A model generated the notes under the pieces. That model did no database searches. It was not told the DNA's origin and worked only from the letters and a program-made list of their open reading frames with translations. Positions 15,450 through 25,359 of a DNA stretch of 46,850 nt are shown here, piece after piece. Made by a program: the position numbers and the translations under genes. This stretch comes from an uncultured Alphaproteobacteria bacterium (GTDB lineage: Bacteria; Pseudomonadota; Alphaproteobacteria; UBA7879; UBA5542). The stretch lies in the NCBI GenBank assembly GCA_903912365.1, contig CAIWGV010000011.1, forward strand, positions 1 to 46,850, read 5' to 3'. Each line of letters opens with the position of its first letter. Positions within the stretch are counted from its first letter, which is position 1.

Positions 15450-16799
15450 ATGTTCAAAAAAGTTCTGATTGCAAACCGCGGAGAGATCGCTCTTCGAATC
15501 CTGAGGGCATGCCGAGAAATGGGTATAAAAACCGTTGCTGTGCATTCTAAAGCCGATGTGGATGCAAAGCACGTGCGCTTGGCGGATGAACGGGTCTGTA
15601 TTGGACCTGCCTCTGCCAAAGATAGCTACCTTAATATTCCCGCCATTCTGGCTGCCGCCGAAGTAACAGGGGCCGATGCGGTCCATCCGGGCTATGGATT
15701 TTTGGCAGAGAATGCTAATTTTGCCAAAGTGGTGGAAGAGCACGGCATGACCTTTATTGGCCCCACACCGGAGCATATTGCCCTCATGGGCGACAAAATC
15801 ATTGGGAAACAAACCGTTAAAGCTTTGGGAATCCCCGTGGTCCCCGGATCGGAAGGGGCTGTGACAACCCACAAGGAAGCTCTCGAAGTGGCCCACGCCA
15901 TGGGATATCCTGTCTTGATTAAAGCCACAGCAGGGGGTGGCGGAAAGGGTATGAAAGTGGCCTATAACGACGATGAGTTGTTGGATGCCCTGGACATGGC
16001 CCGTATGGAAGCAAAGGCCAACTTTGGTAATGAAGAAGTCTTGATGGAGAAATACCTCCGGAAACCTCGCCATATCGAAATCCAAATTCTTGCGGACAAT
16101 TATGGCAACGTGGTGCATTTGGGAGAACGGGATTGTTCTATCCAACGGCGCCATCAGAAGGTTTGGGAAGAAGCGCTTTCCCCTGTGATTACTCCAGAAC
16201 AACGGCAGGCCATCGGAGGCCAATGTGTGGATGCCATGAAAAAACTGGGATACCGGGGACTTGGAACCGTTGAATTCCTTTATGAAGATGGGAAATTTTA
16301 TTTCATCGAGATGAACACCCGGGTTCAGGTGGAGCATCCTGTAACAGAATTAGTGACAGGGTTAGATTTGGTGCAGCAACAGATTCGGGTGGCCTCCGGG
16401 GATCCCCTTGGGTTTACGCAAAAGGATATTAAGTTTCGGGGCCATGCCATCGAATGCCGCATCAATGCAGAAAACTCAGAAACCTTTATGCCCTCCCCGG
16501 GCACTATCAGCTACTACCACGTCCCCGGCGGATTTGGCGTACGGGTGGATAGCGCTTTGTATGCGGGATATCGCATCCCCCCCTACTACGACAGCTTGGC
16601 GGCCAAGCTTATTGTGTACGGGAAAGACCGAGCTGACTGCATGGACCGCCTCCGTGGCGCCCTGAGCGAGTTCATCATCGGCGGTATCGATACCACTCTC
16701 CCCCTCCACCGGAAGCTTGTGGACCACCCCGACATGCGGAGTGGAGATTACAATATCCACTGGCTGGAGAAGGTGTTCTTTGGGGGCGACAAGAAGTAA
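15450..16799 (+). CDS. accC: Biotin carboxylase subunit of acetyl-CoA carboxylase
   Basis: 449 residues from the ATG at 15450, which has GAGGGG six bases upstream; an earlier in-frame ATG at 15420 lies inside accB and is less likely. The N-terminus MFKKVLIANRGEIALRILRA and the ATP-grasp loop GGGGKGMK are diagnostic, as are the carboxylase motifs RDCSIQRRHQK, EMNTRVQVEHPVTE and GHAIECRINAE. It uses ATP and bicarbonate to carboxylate biotin on AccB. It shares the transcript with accB. Confidence 0.96.
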   Translation: MFKKVLIANRGEIALRILRACREMGIKTVAVHSKADVDAKHVRLADERVCIGPASAKDSYLNIPAILAAAEVTGADAVHPGYGFLAENANFAKVVEEHGMTFIGPTPEHIALMGDKIIGKQTVKALGIPVVPGSEGAVTTHKEALEVAHAMGYPVLIKATAGGGGKGMKVAYNDDELLDALDMARMEAKANFGNEEVLMEKYLRKPRHIEIQILADNYGNVVHLGERDCSIQRRHQKVWEEALSPVITPEQRQAIGGQCVDAMKKLGYRGLGTVEFLYEDGKFYFIEMNTRVQVEHPVTELVTGLDLVQQQIRVASGDPLGFTQKDIKFRGHAIECRINAENSETFMPSPGTISYYHVPGGFGVRVDSALYAGYRIPPYYDSLAAKLIVYGKDRADCMDRLRGALSEFIIGGIDTTLPLHRKLVDHPDMRSGDYNIHWLEKVFFGGDKK

Positions 16800-16869
16800 C
16801 TTCTCCCTTGAGTTCTCTTTCAAAAGTTTCTATATAGGGAACAGATTGTTTATTGAGGAGTGTGTTCCC

Positions 16870-17832
16870 ATGTTAAAGAAAATAACGGCCGTTTCTTTGT
16901 TGGCTTTGGGTGTTTCTTTTTTGGGATATGCGGTCCCTATAGAGGACATTTGCTCTGATCTGTCTGAATCGGGCATCAAAATTCAACGACGGGCCTTTGG
17001 GAACACTCCTGGGTATGCCATTGAAGAATTTTCAGGGGCAGAAATAAATAGAAATCATTGGGATGGCCGTGCGGAGGGCCCTGTTCGGTTCCTTGTTATG
17101 CACTATACCGTATGTAATTTTCCAACCACGTTGAAGGGTTTTACGAAGAATATTGATAAAGATCGGGTTAGTGCCCATTATGTGATAAGTGAAAAAGAAG
17201 AGCGTGTTCAGGGGGGGATCCCCATACAAGTTGTTCCTGAAGATAAACGCTCTTGGCATGCGGGTGTTAGTTATTGGAGAGGCAAAAAGAACCTTAACCA
17301 TGAGTCCATCGGCATCGAGAACATCAATAAAGGTTTCATAGGAGATGAGACCTCTCACCCAACTTGGTTTGCTTTTGATCCAGATCAAATAGAGACTCTT
17401 GGAAAACTCAGTGCCGATATTATTAAAAAGTACGGCATATCGCCTCATAATGTTGTGGGTCACGCAGATATTGCTCCTGCTCGGAAGCAAGATCCAGGAA
17501 TTCTGTTTCCTTGGGGAGAATTACATGCAAGGTATGGGGTGGGGGCTTGGCTGCCGGAATATGAGAGATCCGCTTCTTTCATATCTACTCAATATCTTCC
17601 CAAAGAACCTCTTCCTCAAGGGGTCAGCGAGGCTTTCTTTTTAAAATCTCTTCGTGAGTATGGATATGAATGCCCCGAGGGAGCGGTTGTCACACCAGAG
17701 CACATAGGGGTTGTAAAGGCTTTCAAATCACACTTTTCCCACAATCAAAATGTGGAGGCTTATACGGCAGCTGTTGATGAGACAGCCCTGCTGTGGTCCT
17801 GGGGATTGAATGCAAAATACCCTCAAAAATAA
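16870..17832 (+). CDS. Secreted N-acetylmuramoyl-L-alanine amidase (Amidase_2, AmiD-like)
   Basis: 320 residues from the ATG at 16870, with GAGGAG nine bases upstream; the frame is open from 16717 but that would run into accC. Residues 1-21 form a signal peptide (LKKITAVSLLALGVSFLGYA) without a lipobox. The zinc amidase domain runs from about 70 to 215: MHYT (His78), the substrate-pocket IGIE (Glu150), VGHADIAP (His198) and KQDPG (Asp208). It cleaves the bond between MurNAc and the peptide stem in the periplasm. The C-terminal 90 residues resemble a small peptidoglycan-binding helix bundle. It is probably monocistronic. Confidence 0.88.
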   Translation: MLKKITAVSLLALGVSFLGYAVPIEDICSDLSESGIKIQRRAFGNTPGYAIEEFSGAEINRNHWDGRAEGPVRFLVMHYTVCNFPTTLKGFTKNIDKDRVSAHYVISEKEERVQGGIPIQVVPEDKRSWHAGVSYWRGKKNLNHESIGIENINKGFIGDETSHPTWFAFDPDQIETLGKLSADIIKKYGISPHNVVGHADIAPARKQDPGILFPWGELHARYGVGAWLPEYERSASFISTQYLPKEPLPQGVSEAFFLKSLREYGYECPEGAVVTPEHIGVVKAFKSHFSHNQNVEAYTAAVDETALLWSWGLNAKYPQK

Positions 17833-17874
17833 TTTCTATTAGTCTATATTACTATCGACATGTCCTGCAATACT

Positions 17875-17896
17875 TGTTACTATTTAATAAGTAACA
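17875..17896 (+). promoter_or_regulatory. Inverted repeat touching a Shine-Dalgarno site
   Basis: TGTTACT (17875-17881) and AGTAACA (17890-17896) form a perfect 7-bp inverted repeat around an 8-base loop. The right arm ends on the first base of the SD AGGGA (17896-17900), which serves the ATG at 17906. It could be an operator or an mRNA hairpin that limits access to the ribosome site. Confidence 0.4.
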
Positions 17897-17905
17897 GGGA
17901 ATAAC

Positions 17906-18445
17906 ATGGGTTCGAAAAGTTTTTACTTTTTTCTAATATTGATTTTTTTAAGCCTATCAACAGTTGCTAAACTCCCCGCCCCTCTCAAAGATGATTTTTA
18001 CGATGAACGGGCCCCCTCCTGGCTTTCTAAAAAAATGCAGGGAACGGTGGATCTTTGTGCGAAATATATTTTGTTCCAAAGATCTAAAATTAGCTGTGCT
18101 GCCATCCGGCAGGCCGGAGAAAAAGCCCCTTCCCTTTTAAGACGTCTCTGTGCCCAGACTCCTTCGGGGAAAACAGCCGGGGAAATGGCCTGCGAGGTCC
18201 TTCAAGAACCCACTAAATCCCAGCAAAATTGCACGCGCCATTGTGGGCAGTATTCATGCTCCCACCCTCATATTTATATGCACTGCAAAATCCTCCGGGA
18301 AGGTCTCCGCGGAACTCCCATTTGCATGCCAGTAAGTGTTGAAAAGTGCTTAACAAAAAACACTTACCACGAAAAAGAAGCAAAGCCGAACCCTTTAATT
18401 GCAGACGTGGCGAAAGCAATTCAGGCCTATAGAGAGCTTTCTTAA
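17906..18445 (+). CDS. Hypothetical Cys-rich secreted protein
   Basis: 179 residues. A signal peptide is clear (KSFYFFLILIFLSLSTVA). The mature part has about ten cysteines, including CTRHCGQYSCSHPHIYMHC in the middle, which suggests disulphide bonding in the periplasm or outside, or metal binding through the Cys/His cluster. No family was recognised. The SD AGGGA is 5 bases from the ATG, with an inverted repeat directly before it. It sits alone between the amidase and hisS. Confidence 0.7.
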   Translation: MGSKSFYFFLILIFLSLSTVAKLPAPLKDDFYDERAPSWLSKKMQGTVDLCAKYILFQRSKISCAAIRQAGEKAPSLLRRLCAQTPSGKTAGEMACEVLQEPTKSQQNCTRHCGQYSCSHPHIYMHCKILREGLRGTPICMPVSVEKCLTKNTYHEKEAKPNPLIADVAKAIQAYRELS

Positions 18446-18516
18446 ACTTTTCTTCTTTCCTCGCCCATGTTTTTACTTTATTCTAGGCGAAGTTTTTAAT
18501 AGAAGCGGAAAATAGA

Positions 18517-19752
18517 ATGCAACCTTTTCGGGGGACCTACGACCAGCTACCTGACCTCATGGGACGGCACCAGTATATTATCGAAAAGGTAAGATCTGTG
18601 GCGGGGACTTATGGGTTTGAGGAAATGGCGACCCCCATTTTCGAATATGTCAGCGTGTTTAATCATACCTTGGGGGATACGTCGGATATCGTCACCAAGG
18701 AAATGTTTTCGTTCCCGGATCGGCACGGAGATTTACTAGCTTTGCGTCCAGAAGGAACGGCGGGCATCATGCGGGCCGTACTTTCTAACAAATTGGCTCA
18801 GCAAGCGCCTCTCAAATTCTTTTATACGGGCCCCATGTTCCGATACGAGCGCCCCCAAAAAGGCCGTACCCGTCAATTTCACCAAGTGGGCGTTGAGTTC
18901 ATCGGAGAAGCAAACCCTTTGGCTGATGTGGAGGTCATTGCTTTAGGATGGCAAGCCCTGAAGGCTCTTGGCTTGGGGGAATCAATTTCTTTGGAAATCA
19001 ATACTCTGGGAGACAAAGGCAGTCGGGATGCTTACCGAGCGGCTCTGGTTGAGTATTTTGAGAAACATAAGTCTTCTCTCTCAGTGGATAGCTTGGCACG
19101 CCTTGAAAAAAATCCTCTGCGCATTTTAGATTCAAAAGCCCCAGAAGATCAGAAAATTAAAGAGCAGGCTCCTAAAATGGAAACCTACCTCACTTCCTCT
19201 GCTAAAGATTTTTTTGAAAAGGTCTTGGCGAGTTTAACAGCTCTTAAAATCCCCTACACCCTTAACCCTCATTTGGTCCGGGGCTTAGACTATTACTGTC
19301 ATACGGCCTTTGAGATAACGTGCACGGGCCTTGGGGCTCAGAACACAATTCTGGCGGGGGGTCGCTATGACGGTCTCTCCACGCAAATGGGTGGCCCCCC
19401 TCTTCCCTCTGTGGGATGGGCTGCGGGCATTGAACGCATGGAGCTAGCGCTTCCCGAAATGCCCACAGGGATTCGACCTATTTCCCTGGTGCCCTTGGGG
19501 AGTGAAGCGGAAACAATGGCTCTCCCCCTGGCTTTTTCTTTAAGAGAACAAGGGTTTTCCGTGGATATGATTTATGAGGGCGGGATGAAGGCCCGACTGA
19601 AGCAAGCCAATAAAGTGAACGCACGCTATGCCCTGATCTTTGGATCCGAAGAACTGGCCCAAGAGAAAATCCTGGTGAAAGACTTGGATTCCGGAGAGCA
19701 GATTCCTGTAGAGATCTCTAAGATTTCCCCCTATTTGAGGAATATTCTGTGA
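18517..19752 (+). CDS. hisS: Histidyl-tRNA synthetase
   Basis: 411 residues, class II aminoacyl-tRNA synthetase. Motif 1 lies in the N-terminal helix, motif 2 as [19 protein letters not shown], and the two histidine-specific signatures are [14 protein letters not shown] and AGGRYDGL. The C-terminal anticodon-binding domain follows. The stop TGA overlaps the GTG start of prfA by 4 bases (GTGA), so prfA is translationally coupled to it. Confidence 0.95.
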   Translation: MQPFRGTYDQLPDLMGRHQYIIEKVRSVAGTYGFEEMATPIFEYVSVFNHTLGDTSDIVTKEMFSFPDRHGDLLALRPEGTAGIMRAVLSNKLAQQAPLKFFYTGPMFRYERPQKGRTRQFHQVGVEFIGEANPLADVEVIALGWQALKALGLGESISLEINTLGDKGSRDAYRAALVEYFEKHKSSLSVDSLARLEKNPLRILDSKAPEDQKIKEQAPKMETYLTSSAKDFFEKVLASLTALKIPYTLNPHLVRGLDYYCHTAFEITCTGLGAQNTILAGGRYDGLSTQMGGPPLPSVGWAAGIERMELALPEMPTGIRPISLVPLGSEAETMALPLAFSLREQGFSVDMIYEGGMKARLKQANKVNARYALIFGSEELAQEKILVKDLDSGEQIPVEISKISPYLRNIL

Positions 19753-20822
19753 ATATAGAAGATAAACTCAAGAAAGTTATTGCCCATAAACAAGGCCTCG
19801 AAGAAAATCTTATGCAGGAGGGGCTGCCCTCTGACCAGATGATTAAGTTTTCGAAGGAACTTTCTGATATCACCCCTGTAGTGGACGTGGCGGTTCTCTT
19901 TTTTGAAAAGCAAAAGGAGCTGGCGGATCTGGAAGAAATGCTGAAAGATCCAGAAACCGATGCAGAAATGCGGTCTTTGGCCCAAAAAGAGATCCAGGAA
20001 TTGAAAGAGGGTCTCACTTCCCTGGAAAACCAAATTAAGGTCTTGCTCCTTCCGAAAGATGAGGCCGATGAAAAGAATGCGATTCTAGAAATCCGTGCGG
20101 GGATTGGCGGCGAGGAAGCAGCCCTGTTTGGGGGGGTGCTTCTCCGTATGTATCAAAAGTATGCCGAAGTTAAGGGATGGCGATTCGAGCTCTTGACTCT
20201 CAGCGATACGGACCTGAAGGGCGTAAAGGAAGCCACCATCTCTATAACCGGGAAGAACGTATTCTCTCGGTTAAAGTTTGAGTCAGGTGTTCATCGAGTT
20301 CAGCGGGTTCCAGAAACAGAGTCACAGGGGCGTGTTCATACATCCGTTGCCACCATTGCTGTTTTGCCAGAGGCAGAAGAGATCGACGTCCATATTGAAG
20401 AAAAAGATTTGAGAATCGATGTGTTTCGTTCCAGTGGGCCAGGGGGACAGTCTGTGAACACCACTGACAGCGCCGTACGCATCACCCATATTCCCACAGG
20501 CGTTGTTGTTCAGCAACAAGATGAAAAATCTCAACATAAAAATAAAGCTAAGGCTTTAAAAATCCTGAGATCTCGTCTATATGAGATTGAAAGAGAAAAA
20601 ATAATGAGTGAACGCTCCGAGAATCGAAAAAGCCAGATTGGCCGGGGCGATAGATCTGAAAGGATCCGTACTTATAATTTCCCTCAGGGAAGAGTGACAG
20701 ATCATCGGATTAATCTAACACTCTATAAGATCGAGCAAATTATTAACGGAGAAGCCTTGGATGAAATTATCGAGGCTCTCATTACGGAAGATCAGGCGGA
20801 ACAGCTGTCTTCCCTTGAATGA
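19749..20822 (+). CDS. prfA: Peptide chain release factor 1
   Basis: 357 residues, starting at GTG overlapping hisS. The peptidyl-hydrolysis loop is [17 protein letters not shown], with GGQ near residue 232. [10 protein letters not shown] marks the conserved segment at the domain 2 start. RF1 reads UAA and UAG stops. The glutamine of GGQ is the substrate of PrmC, whose gene lies two places downstream. Confidence 0.95.
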   Translation: MNIEDKLKKVIAHKQGLEENLMQEGLPSDQMIKFSKELSDITPVVDVAVLFFEKQKELADLEEMLKDPETDAEMRSLAQKEIQELKEGLTSLENQIKVLLLPKDEADEKNAILEIRAGIGGEEAALFGGVLLRMYQKYAEVKGWRFELLTLSDTDLKGVKEATISITGKNVFSRLKFESGVHRVQRVPETESQGRVHTSVATIAVLPEAEEIDVHIEEKDLRIDVFRSSGPGGQSVNTTDSAVRITHIPTGVVVQQQDEKSQHKNKAKALKILRSRLYEIEREKIMSERSENRKSQIGRGDRSERIRTYNFPQGRVTDHRINLTLYKIEQIINGEALDEIIEALITEDQAEQLSSLE

Positions 20823-20834
20823 CACGGAGAAATT

Positions 20835-21593
20835 ATGACTACGACCTTTTCTATAGTAGAACTTGATTCCGCAAAAAGAGAAATAATGCAAAAAAAGGGG
20901 ATCTGGAAACCAGAAGCCCCTGTCTCCCTAGACCGTCTGCGGTGTCTGAGCTTTCCTTATTACGATTTCAGAGGGAAAATTCATATTGGGGAGTTGATTA
21001 TAATGGATGTTTTGGCTCCCTATATGTCAGTCTTTTTTGAAAAGCTCTATGAGCTTCACTTCCCCATTAACAAAGTTTCTCCCATGGAAAATTATGATGG
21101 AGATGATGATGCTTCCATGCGCGACAATAATACTTCGGGATTTAATTGCAGAGTTATTGCTGGAACAGAGGACTTCTCCTTACATGCCTATGGCCTTGCC
21201 CTTGACTTTAACCCTCTTCAGAATCCCTACATAGGGAATAGCCACGTGAACGAAGAAAAAGATTGTGGCCTCTTGGAAGTTTGGCCCACAGAAGGTGTGG
21301 ATTATATAAACAGGGGTCATTTGTCTCCCGGAATGGTGGAACCCATTGTAAACCTTATCCATTCCTGTGGGTTGCGAGATTGGGGTGGAAACTGGATATA
21401 TAATCTAGACTATCATCATTTCCAAACCCCTCGCTCCATTGCAGAGCTCTTGGTCGCCATGACGCCTTCCCATGCCATCGCTTTCTTTGACTGGTATGTG
21501 AAGACCGGAGGAGACCCTTCGGATGGAGAGGAATCCTTTAAAATTCGGTACGAAAAGGATCCAGAAGACTTTATGAAGCAGTTCCGTATTTAA
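20835..21593 (+). CDS. M15-type zinc peptidase-like protein, no signal peptide
   Basis: 252 residues resembling the VanY/CwlK-like M15 group of D,D-carboxypeptidases and L-Ala-D-Glu peptidases. Zinc-site residues are SLHAYGLALDFNP (His117, Asp124) and LDYHHFQTP (Asp192, His195). The segment NNTSGFNCR before them fits the M15 substrate loop. No signal peptide or lipobox is seen, although the substrate class is periplasmic. It is placed between prfA and prmC, which are normally adjacent; CGGAGA precedes its start, and its TAA shares a base with the prmC ATG (TAATG). A peptidoglycan-recycling or lytic role is possible but unproved. Confidence 0.7.
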   Translation: MTTTFSIVELDSAKREIMQKKGIWKPEAPVSLDRLRCLSFPYYDFRGKIHIGELIIMDVLAPYMSVFFEKLYELHFPINKVSPMENYDGDDDASMRDNNTSGFNCRVIAGTEDFSLHAYGLALDFNPLQNPYIGNSHVNEEKDCGLLEVWPTEGVDYINRGHLSPGMVEPIVNLIHSCGLRDWGGNWIYNLDYHHFQTPRSIAELLVAMTPSHAIAFFDWYVKTGGDPSDGEESFKIRYEKDPEDFMKQFRI

Positions 21594-22438
21594 TGGCTTC
21601 TTTGGATTCTCTCTTGGGGAATGCCAAGAATCAGCATCCTACCCTCCCCCTGGCCCACCTCAGATACCTTCTAAAAAGTGTAACAGGATTTTCCTTGGAA
21701 TATATTCTGGGGCGAGGTGAAACTGAAATAAGCCCTGAGCTTATCCTCGCCTTCACCAAAAAGGTAGAAGATCTGGCCTGCGGTGTTCCCTTGTCTCGGA
21801 TTGTGGGATGCAAAGAATTTTGGGGAATGTCGTTCAAATTATCTCCGGCCACTTTGGATCCCCGCCCCGATACAGAAACCTTGATTGAGGCTATTTTAAA
21901 GACTTTTCCTCATAAGACGGGCCCTCTCAAGATCTTGGATTTAGGAACGGGTACAGGGTGTATCATTATTTCTTTGCTGTCAGAATATGCAGAAGCTCAA
22001 GGGGTGGCTATTGATATAAATCCAGATGCCTTGGAGACAGCCCGGGAAAATTCGGTGCAGAATGGGGTTTCCGAGAGACTTCGACTTTTACAGGGGGATT
22101 GGTTTAAGCCCTTGGGTCCGGAAGATCGATTTGATATTATTGTGAGTAATCCCCCCTATATTTCAGAATCCGATTACAAAAATTTGGATAAAAATGTGAT
22201 GGATTTTGACCCTGTCCAAGCCCTTGTGGGGGGTAAAGATGGGTTGGCGTGCTACCAAAAGATTGCAGCCGGATTTGAGAGATATTTAAGCCCTGGCGGC
22301 GCTCTGGTGTTGGAGCTAGGCTATGGGCAGGAAAAAGATGTTCTTAGGATGTTCTCTCCTAAAAATAAGAACGAAATAAAAACATTTAAGGATTTATCGG
22401 GAATTGTGAGATGTATTGTCGTGATCCCGGTTTTTTAA
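21593..22438 (+). CDS. prmC: Release factor glutamine methyltransferase
   Basis: 281 residues. The SAM-binding motif is LDLGTGTGC, the catalytic NPPY motif is SNPPYISESDY, and an N-terminal helical domain binds the release factor. It methylates the glutamine of the GGQ motif in RF1/RF2. The ATG overlaps the stop of the M15-like gene by one base. The pairing with prfA in the same operon supports the assignment. Confidence 0.94.
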   Translation: MASLDSLLGNAKNQHPTLPLAHLRYLLKSVTGFSLEYILGRGETEISPELILAFTKKVEDLACGVPLSRIVGCKEFWGMSFKLSPATLDPRPDTETLIEAILKTFPHKTGPLKILDLGTGTGCIIISLLSEYAEAQGVAIDINPDALETARENSVQNGVSERLRLLQGDWFKPLGPEDRFDIIVSNPPYISESDYKNLDKNVMDFDPVQALVGGKDGLACYQKIAAGFERYLSPGGALVLELGYGQEKDVLRMFSPKNKNEIKTFKDLSGIVRCIVVIPVF

Positions 22439-22446
22439 ACTGGAGT

Positions 22447-22487
22447 GCCACGTCAGCTCTTCGCTCTTCCTCGCAAAGACGGTTTTT
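22447..22487 (+). terminator. Possible weak terminator after prmC
   Basis: CGTC near 22451 can pair with GACG before a run of six T. The stem is only 4 bp with a small inner AGC/GCT hairpin, so it is a marginal call. It sits where the hisS-prfA-prmC operon should end. Confidence 0.3.
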
Positions 22488-22502
22488 TGTATCTCCGCCC
22501 CC

Positions 22503-22531
22503 ATGACACATCTCCCCTAATATGCTATAAA
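22503..22531 (+). promoter_or_regulatory. Sigma70-type promoter of clpB
   Basis: ATGACA (22503-22508), a 17-base spacer and TATAAA (22526-22531) sit 19 bases before the clpB start; the SD AGAGGAG ends 7 bases before the ATG. A heat-shock sigma32-type site (CTTG-N-CCCCAT) was looked for and not convincingly found. Confidence 0.6.
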
Positions 22532-22550
22532 TCTCTAGAGGAGACTGCCC

Positions 22551-25130
22551 ATGAAATTAGACAAATATACGGATCGCGTTAAAGGATATCTTCAGGCGGC
22601 TCAGACGGCCGCTCAAAATCGAGGCAATCAACGCCTTCTCCCCGAACATTTACTAAAAATCCTCCTGGATGATCCGGAAGGGTTTGCCTCCACCCTCATT
22701 CAAACGGCCGGTGGGAATAGCCGCACAGCCCTCATGGAAACAGATACGGCTTTGAATAAGGTCCCCAAAGTTGAGGGATCTGGGGCGGGCGAAGTCTATA
22801 TGTCGCCAGAGCTGGGAAAGATCCTCGACAGTGCTGAGAAGACTGCTGAGAAAATGGGCGACAGCTTTGTGACGGCAGAGGTCATTTTGTTGGCCATGGC
22901 CCTGGCCACGGACACAACTGTCGGGAAGATTCTTAAAGATTCAGGGGTGACGCCCCAAAACCTCAATGCAGCCATTAAGGATATGCGCAAAGGGCGCCAG
23001 GCCCACTCCTCTGGAGCCGAGGATTCCTATGATGCCCTCAAGAAATATGCTCGAAATTTAACGCAAGCAGCTCGAGACGGTAAACTGGATCCCGTCATTG
23101 GGCGGGATGAAGAGATTCGTCGGGCCATCCAAGTTCTCTCCCGTCGCACCAAAAACAATCCCGTTTTGATCGGAGAACCGGGTGTGGGAAAGACGGCCAT
23201 TGCGGAAGGCTTAGCACTCCGCATTGTAAACGGCGATGTGCCCGAAAGCCTGCGGGATAAGCAACTCATGTCCTTGGATTTAGGATCCTTGATTGCCGGG
23301 GCTAAATATCGAGGAGAATTTGAGGAACGATTGAAGTCGGTTCTGGCAGAAATATCCGCGGCTGCGGGATCCGTTATTCTTTTCATTGATGAACTTCATA
23401 CCCTGGTGGGAGCCGGAAAGACGGACGGCGCCATGGATGCCTCCAACATGCTGAAACCCGCTTTGGCCCGGGGAGAACTCCATTGTATGGGGGCGACGAC
23501 CTTGGATGAGTATCGGCAGTATATTGAGAAAGATGCGGCCTTGGCCCGAAGGTTTCAGCCCGTCTTCGTGGGGGAGCCTTCCGTAGAAGAGACCATCTCT
23601 ATTCTGCGGGGACTCAAAGAGAAATACGAACTTCACCACGGCGTGCGTATTACAGACTCGGCCCTTGTGGCAGCGGCTACCCTCTCTAATCGTTACATTA
23701 CGGATCGTTTTCTTCCGGACAAGGCCATTGACTTGATTGATGAGGCCGGCAGCCGATTGCGCATGGAGGTGGATTCCAAGCCGGAAGCCCTCGATGAGTT
23801 GGATCGGCGCATCATGCAGCTGAAGATCGAGCGAGAAGCCTTAAAGAAAGAGAACGATGCAGGATCTAAAGATCGCCTGGTAAAATTGGAAGCAGAGCTC
23901 AAAGAGCTTGAGTCCAAAGCGGAAGATATGGCCGGGTCCTGGCAGGCGGAAAAGCAAAAGCTGTCCTTGTTTCAGGATTTGCAGGAGAAGCTGGAGAAAG
24001 CCCGTAATGAGCTAGCCATTGCCGAGCGAAACGGTCAGTACTCCGTGGCAGGGGAATTAAAGTACGCTAAGATCCCCGAGCTGGAACAAAAACTGGCAGA
24101 GGTTGAAAAAGAGAGCGAGAAGAATCCTCATGCTGTGAAGGAAGAAGTTACCAGCAAGGATATTGCCGCGGTGGTGGCCCGGTGGACAGGAATTCCGTCA
24201 GATACCATGCTGGCCAGCGAAAAAGATAAGCTGGTGAATATGGAGGCAGAGCTCCACAAGAAGGTGGTAGGACAGCATGAGGCGGTGGTTGCCGTCAGTA
24301 ACGCCGTGCGGCGGGCACGGGCCGGGCTCCAGGACCCAAACCGTCCCATGGGATCCTTCTTGTTCCTAGGGCCCACGGGGGTAGGTAAAACGGAGTTGGC
24401 AAAAGCCTTGGCAAAGTTCCTGTTCGCCGATGAATCCGCCATGGTGCGCATTGATATGTCAGAATTCATGGAGAAGCATGCGGTGTCTCGGCTTATTGGG
24501 GCCCCTCCCGGGTATGTGGGCTATGAAGAAGGCGGCGTTCTCACGGAAGCCGTAAGGCGACGGCCCTACCAGGTTATTTTGTTTGATGAGGTGGAGAAAG
24601 CCCATCCGGATGTCTTCAACATCTTGCTGCAAGTGTTAGATGATGGGCGTTTAACAGATGGTCAGGGCCGCACCATTGATTTCAAGAATACACTAATTAT
24701 TCTGACTTCTAACCTGGGTAGCCATATCTTGGCGGAACTGGGCGAAGGGGAAACACCGGAGAAGGTTCGTAATGAGGTGATGGACGTAGTGCGCTCTGCC
24801 TTCCGTCCAGAGTTCTTGAATCGACTGGATGAAATTTTGTTGTTCAGCCGCCTCCAGCGGAAGGATATGGGCACCATCGTTGGTATCCAGATGAAGAGTC
24901 TTTTGGGCATTTTGGAACACAAGAAAATTACTATTACGCTGGATAAGAAAGCGGAAGATTGGCTGGCGGAAAAAGGCTATGATCCCGTCTACGGCGCGCG
25001 GCCTTTGAAACGGACCATCCAGACGCATCTTCAAAATACCCTTGCCATGATGATCCTGGAAGGAAAAATCAAAGAAGGCGACCACGTGCAGGTAACGACG
25101 GGAAAAGAGGGATTGAAGATCAGTAGTTAG
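22551..25130 (+). CDS. clpB: ATP-dependent chaperone ClpB
   Basis: 859 residues, full length for ClpB/Hsp104, the disaggregase that works with DnaK. It has an N-terminal Clp repeat domain (1-145), the first AAA+ module with GEPGVGKT and LFIDELHT, the coiled-coil middle domain (about 400-530) and the second AAA+ module with GPTGVGKTE and LFDEVEKAH. The VGYEEGG pore loop and the C-terminal [12 protein letters not shown] sensor-2 segment are present. It stands alone with its own promoter. Confidence 0.97.
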   Translation: MKLDKYTDRVKGYLQAAQTAAQNRGNQRLLPEHLLKILLDDPEGFASTLIQTAGGNSRTALMETDTALNKVPKVEGSGAGEVYMSPELGKILDSAEKTAEKMGDSFVTAEVILLAMALATDTTVGKILKDSGVTPQNLNAAIKDMRKGRQAHSSGAEDSYDALKKYARNLTQAARDGKLDPVIGRDEEIRRAIQVLSRRTKNNPVLIGEPGVGKTAIAEGLALRIVNGDVPESLRDKQLMSLDLGSLIAGAKYRGEFEERLKSVLAEISAAAGSVILFIDELHTLVGAGKTDGAMDASNMLKPALARGELHCMGATTLDEYRQYIEKDAALARRFQPVFVGEPSVEETISILRGLKEKYELHHGVRITDSALVAAATLSNRYITDRFLPDKAIDLIDEAGSRLRMEVDSKPEALDELDRRIMQLKIEREALKKENDAGSKDRLVKLEAELKELESKAEDMAGSWQAEKQKLSLFQDLQEKLEKARNELAIAERNGQYSVAGELKYAKIPELEQKLAEVEKESEKNPHAVKEEVTSKDIAAVVARWTGIPSDTMLASEKDKLVNMEAELHKKVVGQHEAVVAVSNAVRRARAGLQDPNRPMGSFLFLGPTGVGKTELAKALAKFLFADESAMVRIDMSEFMEKHAVSRLIGAPPGYVGYEEGGVLTEAVRRRPYQVILFDEVEKAHPDVFNILLQVLDDGRLTDGQGRTIDFKNTLIILTSNLGSHILAELGEGETPEKVRNEVMDVVRSAFRPEFLNRLDEILLFSRLQRKDMGTIVGIQMKSLLGILEHKKITITLDKKAEDWLAEKGYDPVYGARPLKRTIQTHLQNTLAMMILEGKIKEGDHVQVTTGKEGLKISS

Positions 25131-25149
25131 ATTTAAATTCTTAATAGAA

Positions 25150-25225
25150 CAATATCCAACTTGGGCTCCAGAAGAAGTGGGATCTTCCCCTCGGAGCTCA
25201 TGCTCCTCTCCAAGATGACAAAAAG
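25150..25225 (+). other. Nested hairpin region downstream of clpB
   Basis: In the 229-base gap after clpB, CTTGG, then GGGCTCC, GAAG/CTTC, GGAGCTC and CCAAG can form nested stems on the plus strand, with an alternative GGAGC-TCAT-GCTCC hairpin. There is no T-tract immediately after. It may be a degenerate terminator or an mRNA 3' structure for clpB. Confidence 0.25.
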
Positions 25226-25359
25226 GAAATATTTTTTACCTTTTAACTCCTATGAAATAGGCACTCTACTATGCTAGATAAAATTAAATAATAATTTATT
25301 TGACTAAATAATAAATAAATGTAAAAAGAAGCTCTGTTTTTTTAGATTAAATTTATTGG

